Notes: a model not told the origin generated them from the sequence alone. A stretch of DNA of 64,000 bases from Polytrichum commune (GCA_950295325.1 OX485806.1:5148001-5212000); one strand, 5' to 3'; counted from the stretch's first letter, positions 11,929 through 23,841 are shown. Program-made: numbers and translations.

Positions 11929-12891
11929 TGTCGCAACCCTTGCTAGCCCCCCTTGACAATCTTGCCAATTTTCAATTCTAGCAAAGGTTACGAGCGCTAA
12001 CCCTTCGCATTCTGCCATGCTAATGGTTAGCTCCTCTTACCCCGGACCATATAGTTCGTAGGAGGGGAACCAACCCTCCTACTTTGATTTTGGGACTCAC
12101 CCCTTCATCGGTAACCAATTCTTAGATGTGGACTTCCATCCATGGAAGTCCAATCTCATGTTGATCATCGCATCGCCGGAGCAACGCTACAACAACCCGA
12201 ACCATACTAGGCAACTATGGCCTCACATTGGGCCAATGCCCATGGAGGCCGTGCCGTTCGGCCTCGGGTGGGTGAGGCCACACCACCTCACCCATATAAG
12301 CCTCTAGGACTCTACGCGGGGCCCCTACCCCACCGTCAACCAACCTCTTGTCTCTCTACCAAGAGTTGGGGCCAAGTGGACATTTTCCTTTAGCTGCTGG
12401 GCCTAGAACCCCCCTAGCAGCTTCAGACCATCATAACTTCCTTGTATGATGTCCGATCATAACAACCAACCACTCCATCTTCATCTACGCTTTGCGTAGA
12501 TGCCGATGGACTCCTCACTTGCCCCAATCGGGCAAGTCTTGAGGAAGTTATGCCTGTTTGAACCTTGGCAGTCCCGGGAATCACTCCCAGGCACTGCTGT
12601 ACCAGGGCGCTGTCCCGGGACAGCGCCCCACTCAAATGGCCATAACTCCTAGCTCACACCTCCGATTGAGGTGTTCTTGAGCATTCTAGAATCACCACGC
12701 CATGAGCTACGCATAACTCATGGCCTTACCCTTGTGCCTCCTAGTCTTCGTGGGCGGGAGGCGTTCCCAACGCCCGGGGCCCTCACCCACACTAGGATCA
12801 CTTGGGCCCTCTCACCAACGGCGCCACAAGTCCCGGGGTCCCCCTTGTGCCCATGGTGTTTCGGGCACTCCTCATGGAGAGGTGCGCGACA
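11929..12891 (-). repeat. 3' LTR (left), 963 bp
   Basis: Begins TGTCGCAACC and ends GTGCGCGACA on the plus strand, with TG/CA termini nested in the short inverted repeat TGTCGC/GCGACA. Same length as the right LTR with one base different. It contains a palindrome, CTGTCCCGGGACAG, near 12611. Confidence 0.95.
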
Positions 12892-12904
12892 CTCACCCCC
12901 ACCA
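12892..12904 (-). other. Polypurine tract
   Basis: Minus-strand TGGTGGGGGTGAG directly precedes the start of the 3' LTR (TGTCGC). This is the expected place and composition for the plus-strand DNA primer of an LTR retroelement. Confidence 0.8.
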
Positions 12905-13412
12905 AACGGAGTCGATGCCCTCATCGACTATACTCGTAGTCGGCACACCAATTCTCAAGTTGCCATCCTCTATGGTGCAGCATTGTGTTTACCTTAGGGC
13001 GCAACCCCCACAATGCATCTTCAAATTTGGCATAGTCCCAAAGGTGTCGTTCCTAGGTGGTCCGTTAGCGACCATGGATCTCTCATCCAAAGACCTAACC
13101 TATGCTAGACCCACCTACTTTGGGACTCACTTGGGTTGCCCCTCCTTTGGGGCCTCCCCCGTTAGGCTCCACTAGCCTAACGTGACACATCTAGGCGAGA
13201 CCTCAACGCTTCCACTAACCAAGCACAAGTACAAGACTAGGACCTCATCTCATACTTTTCTCTTTGCACCACTAAAGTTTGGACTTTATTCCCTCAAGCC
13301 AAAGAACAAGTTCATGTTGTGGAGTAATTAACCTCGAAGCTAAGTGTGCTACTAGCGTCTCTCCCCCACTAAAGGAGATTGATGTCCTCATCAATGCCTA
13401 TGCTTCATTTTA

Positions 13413-13580
13413 TTGGAATCCTTAGCCTTAGTTTCTTCAAAGTGCTTCACCAATTCATTGGTGTTCACCATGTCTCTTGCCGCCACCCAAGCGGTTTCTT
13501 TCTCATGGTATCCTCACCATTTCACCAAGTACACCTTTGTACATTTTCTTTCATTTTCACTTGGGCTTCCTACACTTGAG
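13413..13580 (-). pseudogene. Chromodomain-like relic
   Basis: The minus strand encodes 'KVYLVKW', then a TGA stop, then 'GYHEKETAW', the core of a retrotransposon chromodomain. This module follows integrase in chromoviruses and tethers integration to chromatin marks. The stop at the usual basic or tryptophan position shows it is inactive. Confidence 0.65.
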
Positions 13581-13852
13581 GATGCCCTCCTACCTCATGT
13601 TCCAAATGACCTTCACAAGGTCGGGACGTGGCCTAACCACTTGCTTGTGTTCGGGCCACAAGGTGTCGTCCTAAAATGACTTTCGTAATGAGACATGAAA
13701 TGTCGGATGCACTTTGATCTCGGGCGGTAATTCCAACTTATACATGTCCTTGAACACTTGTTCCACAATGGAAAACGAAGCTCCAATTTTGGACATGAAC
13801 TTTTGGAGTAAGGCCTTTGGGCAAGGTGAAGTTGTCCACATTCAACAACACC

Positions 13853-14635
13853 TTATTGGCCCACCTCATACTCCACTTCGCGTCTTCCGGCATTGATTTG
13901 CACTCCGTAGCACCTTCGGGCTTTCTCCACCAACAACTTGGTCATCTCCAAGACTTGTTTACCATCCTTGGCCAAGTCCTCACCATCTTGGTTGAACTCT
14001 AGTGTTGAATGTGCCCCCTCGAGAGCTAGGTTAATAGGTTGGAGCGCATCCACTCCATAAGCCACCACGAAAGACCACCCCTTGGTAGCCAAGTGCGTGG
14101 CTACATTGCAATTACACTCCGCTCGACCCACATAGTCCGCCCAATCTCCTTGGTCCGCCCCCACCAAGTTCCTCAAGTATTGCTTCAAGACTCCATTCAC
14201 ACGCTCCGATTTCCCATTCATTTGGGAATGCAAGGTCGTGCTAAACCTTAGTTTCATTGCGACCTCCTTAGAGAAATGCATTGAAAATGCACTTGTGAAC
14301 TTTGGATCTTGATCCCACACAATCACTCTTGGCAACCCGTGGTGCCTCAACCATCCTTTGAGAAAAGGCTATGCGGTCTCCAACGCGGTGGCGGTTCCCA
14401 CAATCGGCACCATGTGTGCCAACTTGGCAAACCGCTCTACCATCAACAAGATGGCATCATACCCATGTGACTCCGGCAAACTTGTGATCAAGTCCATGCA
14501 CATACTATGCCATGGCGCCGACGGAATAGGCACGGTTGCAAGAAACCGCCTTGCTTTTAGTAAGAGGCTCGGTTCACTTGGCACTTTATTCACGCCTTCA
14601 CAAAGTGGGTTATATCCTCCGTTATGCACCGCCAA
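13853..14635 (-). pseudogene. Integrase relic (Ty3/gypsy)
   Basis: Two minus-strand frames cover the catalytic core. The upstream one (14635-14369) has 'CMDLITSLP' with the first acidic residue and 'LLMVERFAKLAHMVP'. The downstream one (14350-13853) has 'VIVWDQDPKF' with the second Asp and 'NGKSERVNGVLKQYLR' with the catalytic Glu. The core is split by a frameshift at about 14360, so no full integrase can be made. Similarity to gypsy pol is strong even though the gene is broken. Confidence 0.85.
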
Positions 14636-15179
14636 TGGTATCTCTTTGACACCATTCTATGGTGGTTTTATTTTTCTCCTCTATGGCCGGCAATAGGACT
14701 ATCACATTCCTCCTTCAAAACCGATAGCCTCAACTTGCCTTGTGGCACATACACCCAACTTTGCTTGCACTTGAACAATCCGTCCACCAACTTAACCTCT
14801 TTAAGCTCACCTAAAAGCTTTTGTGCTTTGGGGTAGTTAATTTACCCCTCCCGTATCTTGCATCACAAGTTTCCTTCGCCGGCACACATTAGCCACAAGG
14901 TTTGGATGGTTCTCATTGCTTGGAATTCTTCCGGTCTACTTAGCGCATCCGGCACCACATTTCCACGGTCCGGTTTGTGGATTAGATCCACCTTCATAAG
15001 CGCCAAGCTATCATGCCAACGCAATGACTTGGCGCTCACTTGCGCTTGTATGTCAAAATACTTTTAGGACACATTGTCCTTGTAGACATTTACTTTGTGC
15101 GACCCCAAATAGTGTCGCCACATCTTCAAGCAATGCACTACGACAAAGAAGTTCTTTGTCATGAGTTGGTTGTCTTCTT

Positions 15180-15872
15180 TGACAACCATCGAGCTTCATG
15201 CTCCCATATGCAATGGCCATCCATCTTACATCAACAATCCGCCATTGGCAAAGTCATTTACCCCCGTATGCACCTCAAAAGGTTTGTCAAGGTCCGCGAA
15301 CTTGAGCACGGGCGTCTAAGAACACTTGCTCTCAAGCTCCCCAAAGACTTGGTGGCAAGGCTCATCCCACTCTTGGGATAGCCATTTCTTCCACAAGTCG
15401 GATAAGGTCGGATAACCATCAAGCTTAACGCTCTCATATGCGATGGCCATCCATCTTACATTAACCATCCGCCAATGGCAAAGTTACTCGCCCCCCCGTA
15501 TGCACCTCAAAAGGTTTGTCAAGCTCCGCGAACTTGAACACGGGTGGCAAAAACAACTTTGTATTAAGCTCCCCAAAGACTTTGGGGCAAGGCTCATCCC
15601 ACTCTTGAGATAGCCATTTCTTTCACAAGTCGCACAAGGTTTGACAACCTTTAAGCTTAATGCTCCCATATGCAATGGGCATCCATCTTGGATCAACATC
15701 CGCCAATGGTAAAGTCACCCGCCCCTGTATGCACCTCAAAAGGTTAGTCAAATTTCGCAAACTTGAGCACGGGCGGCGAAGAGAACTTGGTCTTAAACTT
15801 CCCAAAGACTTGGAGACAAGGCTCATCCCACTCTTGGGATAGCCATTTTCCTCAATAAGTTGAATAAGGTCC
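15180..15872 (-). repeat. Tandem triplication of a ~231-bp RT/RNase H segment
   Basis: Three head-to-tail units, marked by CTCCCATATG or CTCTCATATG at 15201, 15431 and 15663 (periods 230 and 232). On the minus strand each encodes text like the RT/RNase H junction of gypsy pol ('PIAYGSIKLKGCQ', 'LTNLLRCI'). A functional pol has one such segment. The units are diverged, so the triplication predates the latest transposition. Confidence 0.85.
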
Positions 15873-16162
15873 TAGCAACCTTAGAAAATTCTCGAATGAA
15901 GTGGTGGGAGTAATTGGCTAGGCCAACAAATGACCTAAGCCATTTTTGAATGAAGGGCCAATTATCCTTTTGGATTGCCTTGACATTCTTCATGTTCGTC
16001 CACCAACTTCCTTTGTCACCACATACCTCAAAAACTCAATCTCTCGTTGAACAAAGTTATTTTTCACTCATTGGCGGTAACTTTTTGGGCAACACATTGG
16101 TGAATACATCCTTGTATCTCACCAACATCCCACCAATGTGATTTGGAGGAGGCCCATCTTTC

Positions 16163-16552
16163 CTAGCCTCTCCATACATTCCTTGGAGTTGCTCCAATGG
16201 AACCACGACCATTATGTTTTCTATTTTTCAGTTGGTCCATTAAGACTAAATTCAACTTGGGTCCTCCTACCATAGGAGTCCTTGTCAATTTGAACTTCAA
16301 TTCTTTGCCATTATGACACATCATAATGCACCGCAAGGTCACCGGCTTGCACCTCATATCTATCATGTGAGTTTCAAAGTAGGCGGCCTTCACAATGACA
16401 TGCATTTCATCTATTTCACATGGTGTGAAATTTTGACAAAAATCCAATGTCCCACATTGAAAGGTTACATGCATCGCGGCCTCCTTTGTCTCATGCGGTT
16501 CGCCCTTTCCAAACCGCACCTTGGTGGGCTTGTTTTCTCTATCAATCGGCAA
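16163..16552 (-). pseudogene. Protease-like region of the retroelement, relic
   Basis: A 129-codon minus-strand frame contains 'GTLDFCQNFTPCEID' and 'AYFETHMIDMRCKPVTLR', the style of the region between gag and RT in plant gypsy elements, where an aspartic protease is expected. A clear D-T/S-G site is not visible, so the assignment rests mainly on position and style. Confidence 0.45.
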
Positions 16553-16699
16553 GCCCCAACTCCCTTGTGAATTTTGGGCTCAAGGAGTGGTAGCCTCTTT
16601 GTCAACACATGAGACATTTCTCCCATTCATTGAGCCTCAAGGTACAAAAGATTTGGCCTTGGCTTAAGGCTACTAGCCTTGGCCACAATGCCATCGTCT

Positions 16700-17010
16700 T
16701 ACATTCGGTCCTCGGCAACTTGGCTTGGCTTGGTCCGCAAAGCCAACTTTAAACATTTCGTCCGCGGAACAAATTGGTTTGGTGCCACAAAACCAATTTC
16801 TAATAGTTTGTCCGCAAAACAAACATGTTTTGCCTTGGTAGCACAAAGCCACCTTCCCACACTCGTCCGCGGCACGAACATGAATTGCCTTGGTAGGACA
16901 AACCCACCTCCCAACATTCCGTCCGCGGCACAAGTATGATTTGCTTTGGAAGCATAAAGCCACCTTTCAACATTCCGTCCGCGGCACCAACATGTTTTGC
17001 CTAAGTAAAA
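16700..17010 (-). repeat. ~56-bp tandem repeat in the gag-side region, about 6 units
   Basis: The phrase GTCCGCGGCAC or a close variant recurs at 16708, 16760, 16810, 16865, 16921 and 16977 (spacings 50-56). Between are variants of 'ATGTTTTGCCTTGGTAGCAC'. On the minus strand it stays open for long stretches and encodes a repeating Cys/Trp-rich peptide with 'RGRNV.RW'-like text. Whether that peptide was ever made is unknown. Confidence 0.75.
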
Positions 17011-17653
17011 TGGACCAAACAATTTGCACTCATTTCTTTGGGACCTACTTTGGCTAAAGCCACTTGTGGTGATGCGCTGCCGAACTTCTCTTTGGGACCA
17101 TCGGCTTCAATGCTCTTGCAAATTTGATGGTCCCCACCATGTCCTCAAGAAGCCTTGGGGACTTAAACAAGGCATCCACCACCCGCTTTTAAAACCCCAC
17201 CTAAAAGGATGCATTTCTTAGAAAGCTCGTCCGTTTTAGGTGTATCCTTCATTTGTGCGTTTGAATAGCGCACATAGGCCTTAAGAGGCCCCGGGTGCCT
17301 CATTAGCACCGAATTCATTCCAACATCAATACCTTCCAAGCATTTCGAATTGGAATTTCAATCCAACATTAATGCCCTCCAAGGTTTTGGGTGCATTCGG
17401 TATTCTAGGCCCCAAATGTTTTTTTGAGGTGTGCGGGAGCCCTTTCAAAGCACTCCACCATTTTCCTTACTAAATCCACCATCATGCCCACCATTGTCAT
17501 TAGAACTAATGGTATGGCCAAATTCCATTTACACATGATCTTTGTTCCAATTTGAGCCTTACAACCTTTTGGAAAACCCGGGCTCACCATAATAACCCTC
17601 AGGTTTGATAGCCATGTCTCCCTCAAAGTGCTAGCTCAAAATATTGGAACCCT

Positions 17654-17665
17654 GCTCTGATACCA
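17654..17665 (-). other. Primer-binding site, tRNA-iMet type
   Basis: Minus strand reads TGGTATCAGAGCAGGG starting two bases inside the right LTR. TGGTATCAGAGC is complementary to the 3' end of plant initiator tRNA-Met, the usual primer of plant LTR retrotransposons. Confidence 0.92.
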
Positions 17666-17667
17666 AG

Positions 17668-18630
17668 TGTCGCAACCCTTGCTAGCCCCCCTTGACAATC
17701 TTGCCAATTTTCAATTCTAGCAAAGGTTACGAGCGCTAACCCTTCGCATTCCGCCATGCTAATGGTTAGCTCCTCTTACCCCGGACCATATAGTTCGTAG
17801 GAGGGGAACCAACCCTCCTACTTTGATTTTGGGACTCACCCCTTCATCGGTAACCAATTCTTAGATGTGGACTTCCATCCATGGAAGTCCAATCTCATGT
17901 TGATCATCGCATCGCCGGAGCAACGCTACAACAACCCGAACCATACTAGGCAACTATGGCCTCACATTGGGCCAATGCCCATGGAGGCCGTGCCGTTCGG
18001 CCTCGGGTGGGTGAGGCCACACCACCTCACCCATATAAGCCTCTAGGACTCTACGCGGGGCCCCTACCCCACCGTCAACCAACCTCTTGTCTCTCTACCA
18101 AGAGTTGGGGCCAAGTGGACATTTTCCTTTAGCTGCTGGGCCTAGAACCCCCCTAGCAGCTTCAGACCATCATAACTTCCTTGTATGATGTCCGATCATA
18201 ACAACCAACCACTCCATCTTCATCTACGCTTTGCGTAGATGCCGATGGACTCCTCACTTGCCCCAATCGGGCAAGTCTTGAGGAAGTTATGCCTGTTTGA
18301 ACCTTGGCAGTCCCGGGAATCACTCCCAGGCACTGCTGTACCAGGGCGCTGTCCCGGGACAGCGCCCCACTCAAATGGCCATAACTCCTAGCTCACACCT
18401 CCGATTGAGGTGTTCTTGAGCATTCTAGAATCACCACGCCATGAGCTACGCATAACTCATGGCCTTACCCTTGTGCCTCCTAGTCTTCGTGGGCGGGAGG
18501 CGTTCCCAACGCCCGGGGCCCTCACCCACACTAGGATCACTTGGGCCCTCTCACCAACGGCGCCACAAGTCCCGGGGTCCCCCTTGTGCCCATGGTGTTT
18601 CGGGCACTCCTCATGGAGAGGTGCGCGACA
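17668..18630 (-). repeat. 5' LTR (right), 963 bp
   Basis: Copy of the left LTR with a single base difference seen on manual reading. As the upstream LTR in minus-strand orientation it would carry the element's promoter. Confidence 0.95.
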
Positions 18631-18635
18631 GATCA
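18631..18635. repeat. Target-site duplication GATCA, right
   Basis: Perfect copy of the pentamer at 11924-11928. Confidence 0.95.
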
Positions 18636-20755
18636 TGGAGGTTGAGATCCCCAAAAGACATATTTTAAGGCCTACATAATCCAATGGCATGGTCCAACAG
18701 GTTTTGCGGTTAGAGAGGCAAAAGAGGTGGTTTGGTAGAAAAAAGCAGGGGCCCATGGCAAAGAAATGCTCTTATAATAGACTTTTAAAGAATTGTTTTG
18801 GAGGGCTTTATATACAACCCTTCCCACTAGGAATGGCACATTTTTCAACATCTATGTGCTATAATGAATCTTGAGAAGCCAATTTGCCCTTTATGTGCCT
18901 TGATCATATCATAGCCCATGAGACATGCAATTTCTTCCATGCCCTACCCCTTATAACGGCTCCCACATGTTTCACCAAACAATGTGGGACATCTAGAACT
19001 CAAGAATTCAAGTACACATGGTGAAGCGGGTTGCAAATAATGCTCAATGTACAACACAAGGTACATGTCACATGTAAATTACATTGAACATGTACAAAAC
19101 AAATCGCTCATTTTTTTTTGTAAAAAGTGTTGTGAGAAGATTTACAAGCCACGTCTTCGACACATTTAACAAGAAGTGAAGACAAGAGAAGCCCAAGAGA
19201 AGACAAGAGAATTGTTAAACTTTATTATTTTTTCAAAAATGCTTTTTTTGGGCATATATTAAAAAAATCAGCACATTCATTTTTTGGTGCATGGTCATTC
19301 TTCTTACACCTAGTGAGGGGCCCAAAGGCTTTGTAAATTGATTTTTTAAGAAATCGGACCATGAAAGTTGGACCATCAAGTCGGACCATCAAGTCGGACC
19401 ATCAAGTCGGACCATGGAAAAAGACCATCTTCCATGATCCAACTTTATGGTCCATGGTGTGAACCGGACCTTATCCTTATCAGTAGCATGATGTCCTATT
19501 CATTGAAAGCATTCCAGGAAATTGCTAGTGGGCATTAATTCTTGGCCCAATTTCTGGTCAAATTAATTGAAGTTCATATAAAGTAAGTACATAGTCTAGT
19601 TGAGTTCCACTTCAACACATTTTGTGCTACAAAATTACATATGCACCGCAAATATTCAACTGTACAATGTATGTACATCTTCATTTAGTTTGTTTTCACA
19701 TCTATGTAAACTCTTTCATTGTGGATGAGAGGGCTCTACTAAAACCGAGTTCTTTATATGTTGAAGGCCAATTCATTTCAATTAGATTCCACCATATCAA
19801 ATTGGAGTCTTTGATTCAATTTACACAATCGTATTATAAAATAGAAGATTAAATTTTCACCTTCCTAATAGATGAGTTTACGTAGACACCATGAATCCCT
19901 AGTCATGTCTCTAGAGTCTCTACATGTAGATTTTTTTTTTTGCAACTATATTGTTCGTGGTAAATAGTGTGGACAAATGTATATTGCAGCTTATGATGTG
20001 CAACCCTATGGTGCGATGCACAAATTTGTAAATTCACATAAGACAATAGTGTCCAACCCTGTTATACATGACATGCCCCTATGGTATATGCATCTTCTTC
20101 CCCTAGGTTGGAAGTCTTGCAAATAAAGCCATATTGCTCTTTGTCCAATAAATGTATTGTAACCTACAATGTGAACCTTTGATGTTAAATATTGTGTGCA
20201 CCCACAATATTGGGTATCCTTGGTGTTTTTAGTGTGGAAATAAGCCTCCTTTGCTCTTACCTATACCACACCACAAAATTGCAACCCATTGAATATGCTT
20301 GCTGACATCTTGTAAGAAATGTATATATATTATGAATCTTGTAAGAATCTTAGGTTCAGATTACGAGCTTTAAAAGCCCTTAATCTTCTCAGTTCACAGT
20401 GCATGTAGACTTATGCACAAATTGTACCATTCTTTTGATGTACTTTGGTACAGAGCACCTTGACTCAAGGAAACTTTGGTGTTTGCAAGATGACCCTCAA
20501 GTAAACAAGCTGCATTTTCATTTGACTGCAAGTGGACTTGTACAATAGACTTTGTTGGATCGTACCTCAGGGTTGTACCACCAGACTATCACCCATGGAT
20601 TTACAAACATAGATTTTGGGTTAAGTGAGATTCACAAGTTGTACGTGTCAGTTGTGGATCAAAAAGGTTTTGATTGAGCAAGAAATGATGTCCTATTTGC
20701 TTGATAAATATGTACATGGGTTGATGTTTTTAAGATTTGCAGCAGGAGCCCTAAC
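18636..20755. other. Intergenic with dispersed-repeat remnants
   Basis: No gene recognised. At 19366-19425 the 16-bp phrase 'TCGGACCATCAAG' is repeated about three times in tandem. Around 20165-20230 text resembling 28570-28650 appears ('GTGTGCACCCACAATATT'). Confidence 0.45.
19715..19920 (+). repeat. Dispersed repeat, copy 1
   Basis: Diverged match to 30768-31000. Shared phrases include 'TTCATTNNGGATGA', 'CAATTCATTTCAATT' and 'GATGAGTTTACGTAGACACC'. Nature unknown. Confidence 0.5.
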
Positions 20756-22132
20756 TTAGATGGTCTTCGGCCTGCCATAACCATCCTTCATATCATTGAT
20801 CAAAGTGTTCCAAAGCGGCCGCTCTCTGACTGGCACTTTCTGTTCCAGCGACTTGAGCTTCTGTGATGCCGTCCCGTTTTCCCCGTGACGAAGGATCTCT
20901 AGCGCCTTCCACCAGTTGCGCCAAACTGGTCCAGTCGTGGGCAACACCTTTGATTCTTGCAATGCATCCAACTTAGTGCTCTTCGCTGCCACCGAGGCCA
21001 CGGCCGCGGTCCGGTTTCCAAACCATTGCTCGCTTTCGGTTACGATCTGGTACTTCTTGATGGCCTCTTGCCCGATGCCTCTCTTCCCGTTCCAACTGCC
21101 CTTTATTAGATCAGTGACGGCTCCAACACACACTAGAATTATGAACAGCAGTTGCGCGGTCGACCCCATGTGTGGGATTCCCAGGACAAGCAACGCCGCA
21201 TAAGCTATGAATGCCATACAAACCAAAACGAGAGGGAGAGGAGGGTGACCACATGCGGAGTTGTTCATTTTCACTTCTTTCTGGAGCAGCTTCTGGATGG
21301 CCTTCTCACTCGCGAGCAGCACAAAAAGCACATCGGGGTTATCCTTCAACAAGATCACCGAGTCTCCCTCCGGAACGTCCGGAGCAGGATTTGCTTCCGG
21401 TATCTCGAATTTAAGCATTCGAAGCAGGTAAGCCATCATCGCATTCAACATCATCCCTGTGGCGACCACCAAAAAACCGAACCATTGATGACACATGGCA
21501 TCCAACACCAACACGAGCACGCAAATGAGTGTTGCAGGAATGTTAATAAGGGCACCTTGCTCACCCTCAACACAAACCTCGCCAACAATTGCGTTGGGTT
21601 TGTGAACCTTTGCCCAAATCACACATGTGGGCCTCCCCGAATTGCGTCCCGCTTTTATCAAATTGTTTCCTGCACGATCCCCTTTTTTCAAGCAAGTTTT
21701 TACAATCTCGGACACCACAGCTTCTCCCACCACACCTCGGACATTGAGTACCGTTCCGGATTGTAAGCCCACATAATTTGCATTTCCGCTCGCCTGGACG
21801 CCACATAGCTCAAGCATCGACCCCGCTTCACCGGCACCCACTAGAATTCGCGCAGGTCTCCAATCAATGCATGAGAGCACTGCTTGACCTAGACCTAAAG
21901 TGCCTGGGGTTACATAAGCACTCAAGTAGGGAAAGTGGCCACGAACAAGACAAGTGTAAGAGATTCCTGCTTTCGAGATGTTGCTTCCAACTAGGGCTGA
22001 CAATCCGGCAAAGTCAAGGCTAGGCAGATGGGTACCCAGTTTGCAAAATGCATTGCCCTCGTTAAACTTTGCCATTAAATTAAAAAGTTTGTGGTCTGTT
22101 ACAGCACTGCAGTGATTATGCTGTTGATGTTT
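20756..22132 (-). CDS. Unrecognised multi-pass membrane protein
   Basis: A long single open exon with about 438 to 458 codons, far too long to be chance, ending at a TAA at 20758-20756. The family is not recognised. The first ~190 residues look globular, with small-residue motifs such as 'ILVGAGEAGSMLELCGVQ' and 'TPGTLGLGQAVLSC'. Counting from the exon edge, hydrophobic helices follow at about 196-211, 215-238, 298-320 and 324-343, with an acidic loop between the pairs and a basic tail of about 110 residues. The open frame extends upstream to a good splice acceptor (TTATTTCTTGCAG just above 22132), so either an upstream exon supplies the start or translation begins at the first in-frame ATG at 22075 (MAKFNEG). 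No paralogue lies nearby. Function cannot be stated; a membrane location is likely. Confidence 0.75.
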   Translation of the reverse strand, partial: KHQQHNHCSAVTDHKLFNLMAKFNEGNAFCKLGTHLPSLDFAGLSALVGSNISKAGISYTCLVRGHFPYLSAYVTPGTLGLGQAVLSCIDWRPARILVGAGEAGSMLELCGVQASGNANYVGLQSGTVLNVRGVVGEAVVSEIVKTCLKKGDRAGNNLIKAGRNSGRPTCVIWAKVHKPNAIVGEVCVEGEQGALINIPATLICVLVLVLDAMCHQWFGFLVVATGMMLNAMMAYLLRMLKFEIPEANPAPDVPEGDSVILLKDNPDVLFVLLASEKAIQKLLQKEVKMNNSACGHPPLPLVLVCMAFIAYAALLVLGIPHMGSTAQLLFIILVCVGAVTDLIKGSWNGKRGIGQEAIKKYQIVTESEQWFGNRTAAVASVAAKSTKLDALQESKVLPTTGPVWRNWWKALEILRHGENGTASQKLKSLEQKVPVRERPLWNTLINDMKDGYGRPKTI

Positions 22133-23841
22133 CTGCAAGAAATAAAATATGCCTCAAATCAAACCAACTTATAAAAGGATTATATACTTCAAGAAAACAG
22201 TACAGATAATGAATTGCTCAGCCAGCACAAAGACATTGCATATGTCAGCGTACAGCAAACCAACTTGAGCATCTGCAAAACTACCTTATGGCTGAACTAC
22301 CATAAGGTGACCAGAATATGTACAATTATGGATAAATTCAATGGGATGCAGAACCATTGGAAACTATATCAGTCCTTTGAGGTGACCAGGATATAAACAA
22401 GGACTGCAAGTGACACATATATGGACATTCTAGAACAATTACAAGCTTCATGTTTTCACTTCAATGTTGCAGGATTCTTCCAATATTCAGAATACTCAAA
22501 GAGGAAGAGGATCAAATCCGAACATGCACATGCAAAGTACAAAAAGGAGATTTCGGCGAACACCTACACTGTTACATTCTGTCAGCCATGTATCGTACCC
22601 AGTCGGAGTCCATGGCGAGACATACAAACCGGCAAATTTTCCAGCTAAAATTTTACACCATCAAAGCTGCTCAATCCAAGATGCCTCACAACTCGAATAC
22701 AAAGTACACGGATCCTGGCACATGCTTGCATTGCAATAACACTTTATGTATGTAATGGCTCATCTCTGCAGAGCCTGGGTTTCTAAATGCTCTGTACTAC
22801 ACAACTCGTACCTTTTAGGATGCTGAGCATCCCCTGCCTGGGAAGCTTGCATTCCACATAACTTGAGACATTGCAGGACAAGATGGGCAACCATATTGAA
22901 CTGGCTAAAATGTGGCACATAAATCATACAACGACATGATTCCAACGTCTGTTCAAAAGTTAAGAGTAATTCGAACAATTGAATAATCAATCACAGGAAT
23001 AATCTCCTCAACATCTGGTGGAACATCAGACAGAACATTGTGATGAAGAGCAGGCCAGAGCAGCGTAATTCTGAAAACTAGCATCCTTCCCACCGGCTCC
23101 AAGTGAGTCTACTCTCTCCAAGAAATTTGTCGTTTTTGATCACCCACAAATTCATCATAGTGGTGTAAACACGACAGTCGGAGGGTGAACCTCACAAGCC
23201 ACCAAAGACTAAATTTTTAGCTACCGACCGCTACACAATTATTCACACAACCCAAGATTGAGCAGATTGATCAGGCTATGGCGTGGCCACTCTGTCTGTA
23301 CCGACAAAATGGTCCAAACTCACCTGCTAGACATGAAGAAACAATGCTCTGATTTCAGCGAACTTGTTTAAGTCGGGAAGCTCGAGATGGCACTGCAACC
23401 AAAGTTGGAGGAAATTTGTGCCAGGGCTCCGACCGTGTCTGCAAAAATTACACCTCTTGTCTCAACTTGTCTCTTCTCCTGTAGTTACAAGTTGATGCTG
23501 TGTGAGGGTCGAGTCCCGACCGGTCGTTTGCTCTAAGATTCGCATTTTATTACTAATCGCCGAGCATGCAACAACTCATATCTGAAGTTCTAGAGACGGA
23601 GGGCAGTATATAGAGGCCATTTTGGACCGTCCGATTAATAGAATCTACGGCCCGGAGGTAGGGGATCTTTCGAGTCAAGGCATGACACAGTCAACATCTA
23701 CAGAAATCCAACGGCCAAGATGGGTAGCCTCTCACACAAGTTACTTTTCACGCTGCGAGCATCCCACTGTTACAACGTGCAGTGAAGATTATTCTTTTTA
23801 TACCGTCTGACACCGTCTGAGCAGGCACACATCAATTTGAC
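22133..23841. other. 5' side of the membrane-protein gene
   Basis: Likely holds the intron, first exon and promoter of the minus-strand gene. I cannot place the first exon. A 10-bp phrase CACCGTCTGA is repeated at about 23803-23822, close to the transposon border. Confidence 0.4.

Larger units (their letters stand above)
11929..18630 (-). mobile_element. Ty3/gypsy LTR retrotransposon, chromovirus type, complete structure, dead coding region
   Basis: Two 963-bp LTRs enclose a 4,776-bp interior. The primer-binding site lies inside the right LTR and the polypurine tract inside the left LTR, so the element reads on the minus strand. Order along the minus strand: PBS, a gag-side region with 56-bp repeats, a protease-like relic, a shrunken RT/RNase H region with a triple repeat, integrase, and a chromodomain-like segment. 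Integrase followed by chromodomain is the hallmark of plant chromoviruses. Every domain is broken by stops, frameshifts or deletion, and reverse transcriptase is mostly missing. Reading the LTRs base by base I found one difference (T at 12012, C at 17751), so insertion was recent and must have used enzymes supplied in trans. Confidence 0.95.

Noticed and set aside
12423-12997. Open frames inside the LTRs and at their edge
   Set aside because: LTRs are non-coding; the frames are low-complexity shadows duplicated with the LTR.
16700-17010. Regular repeats resembling a CRISPR array
   Set aside because: The units are contiguous and diverged, without unique spacers, and lie inside a eukaryotic retrotransposon.
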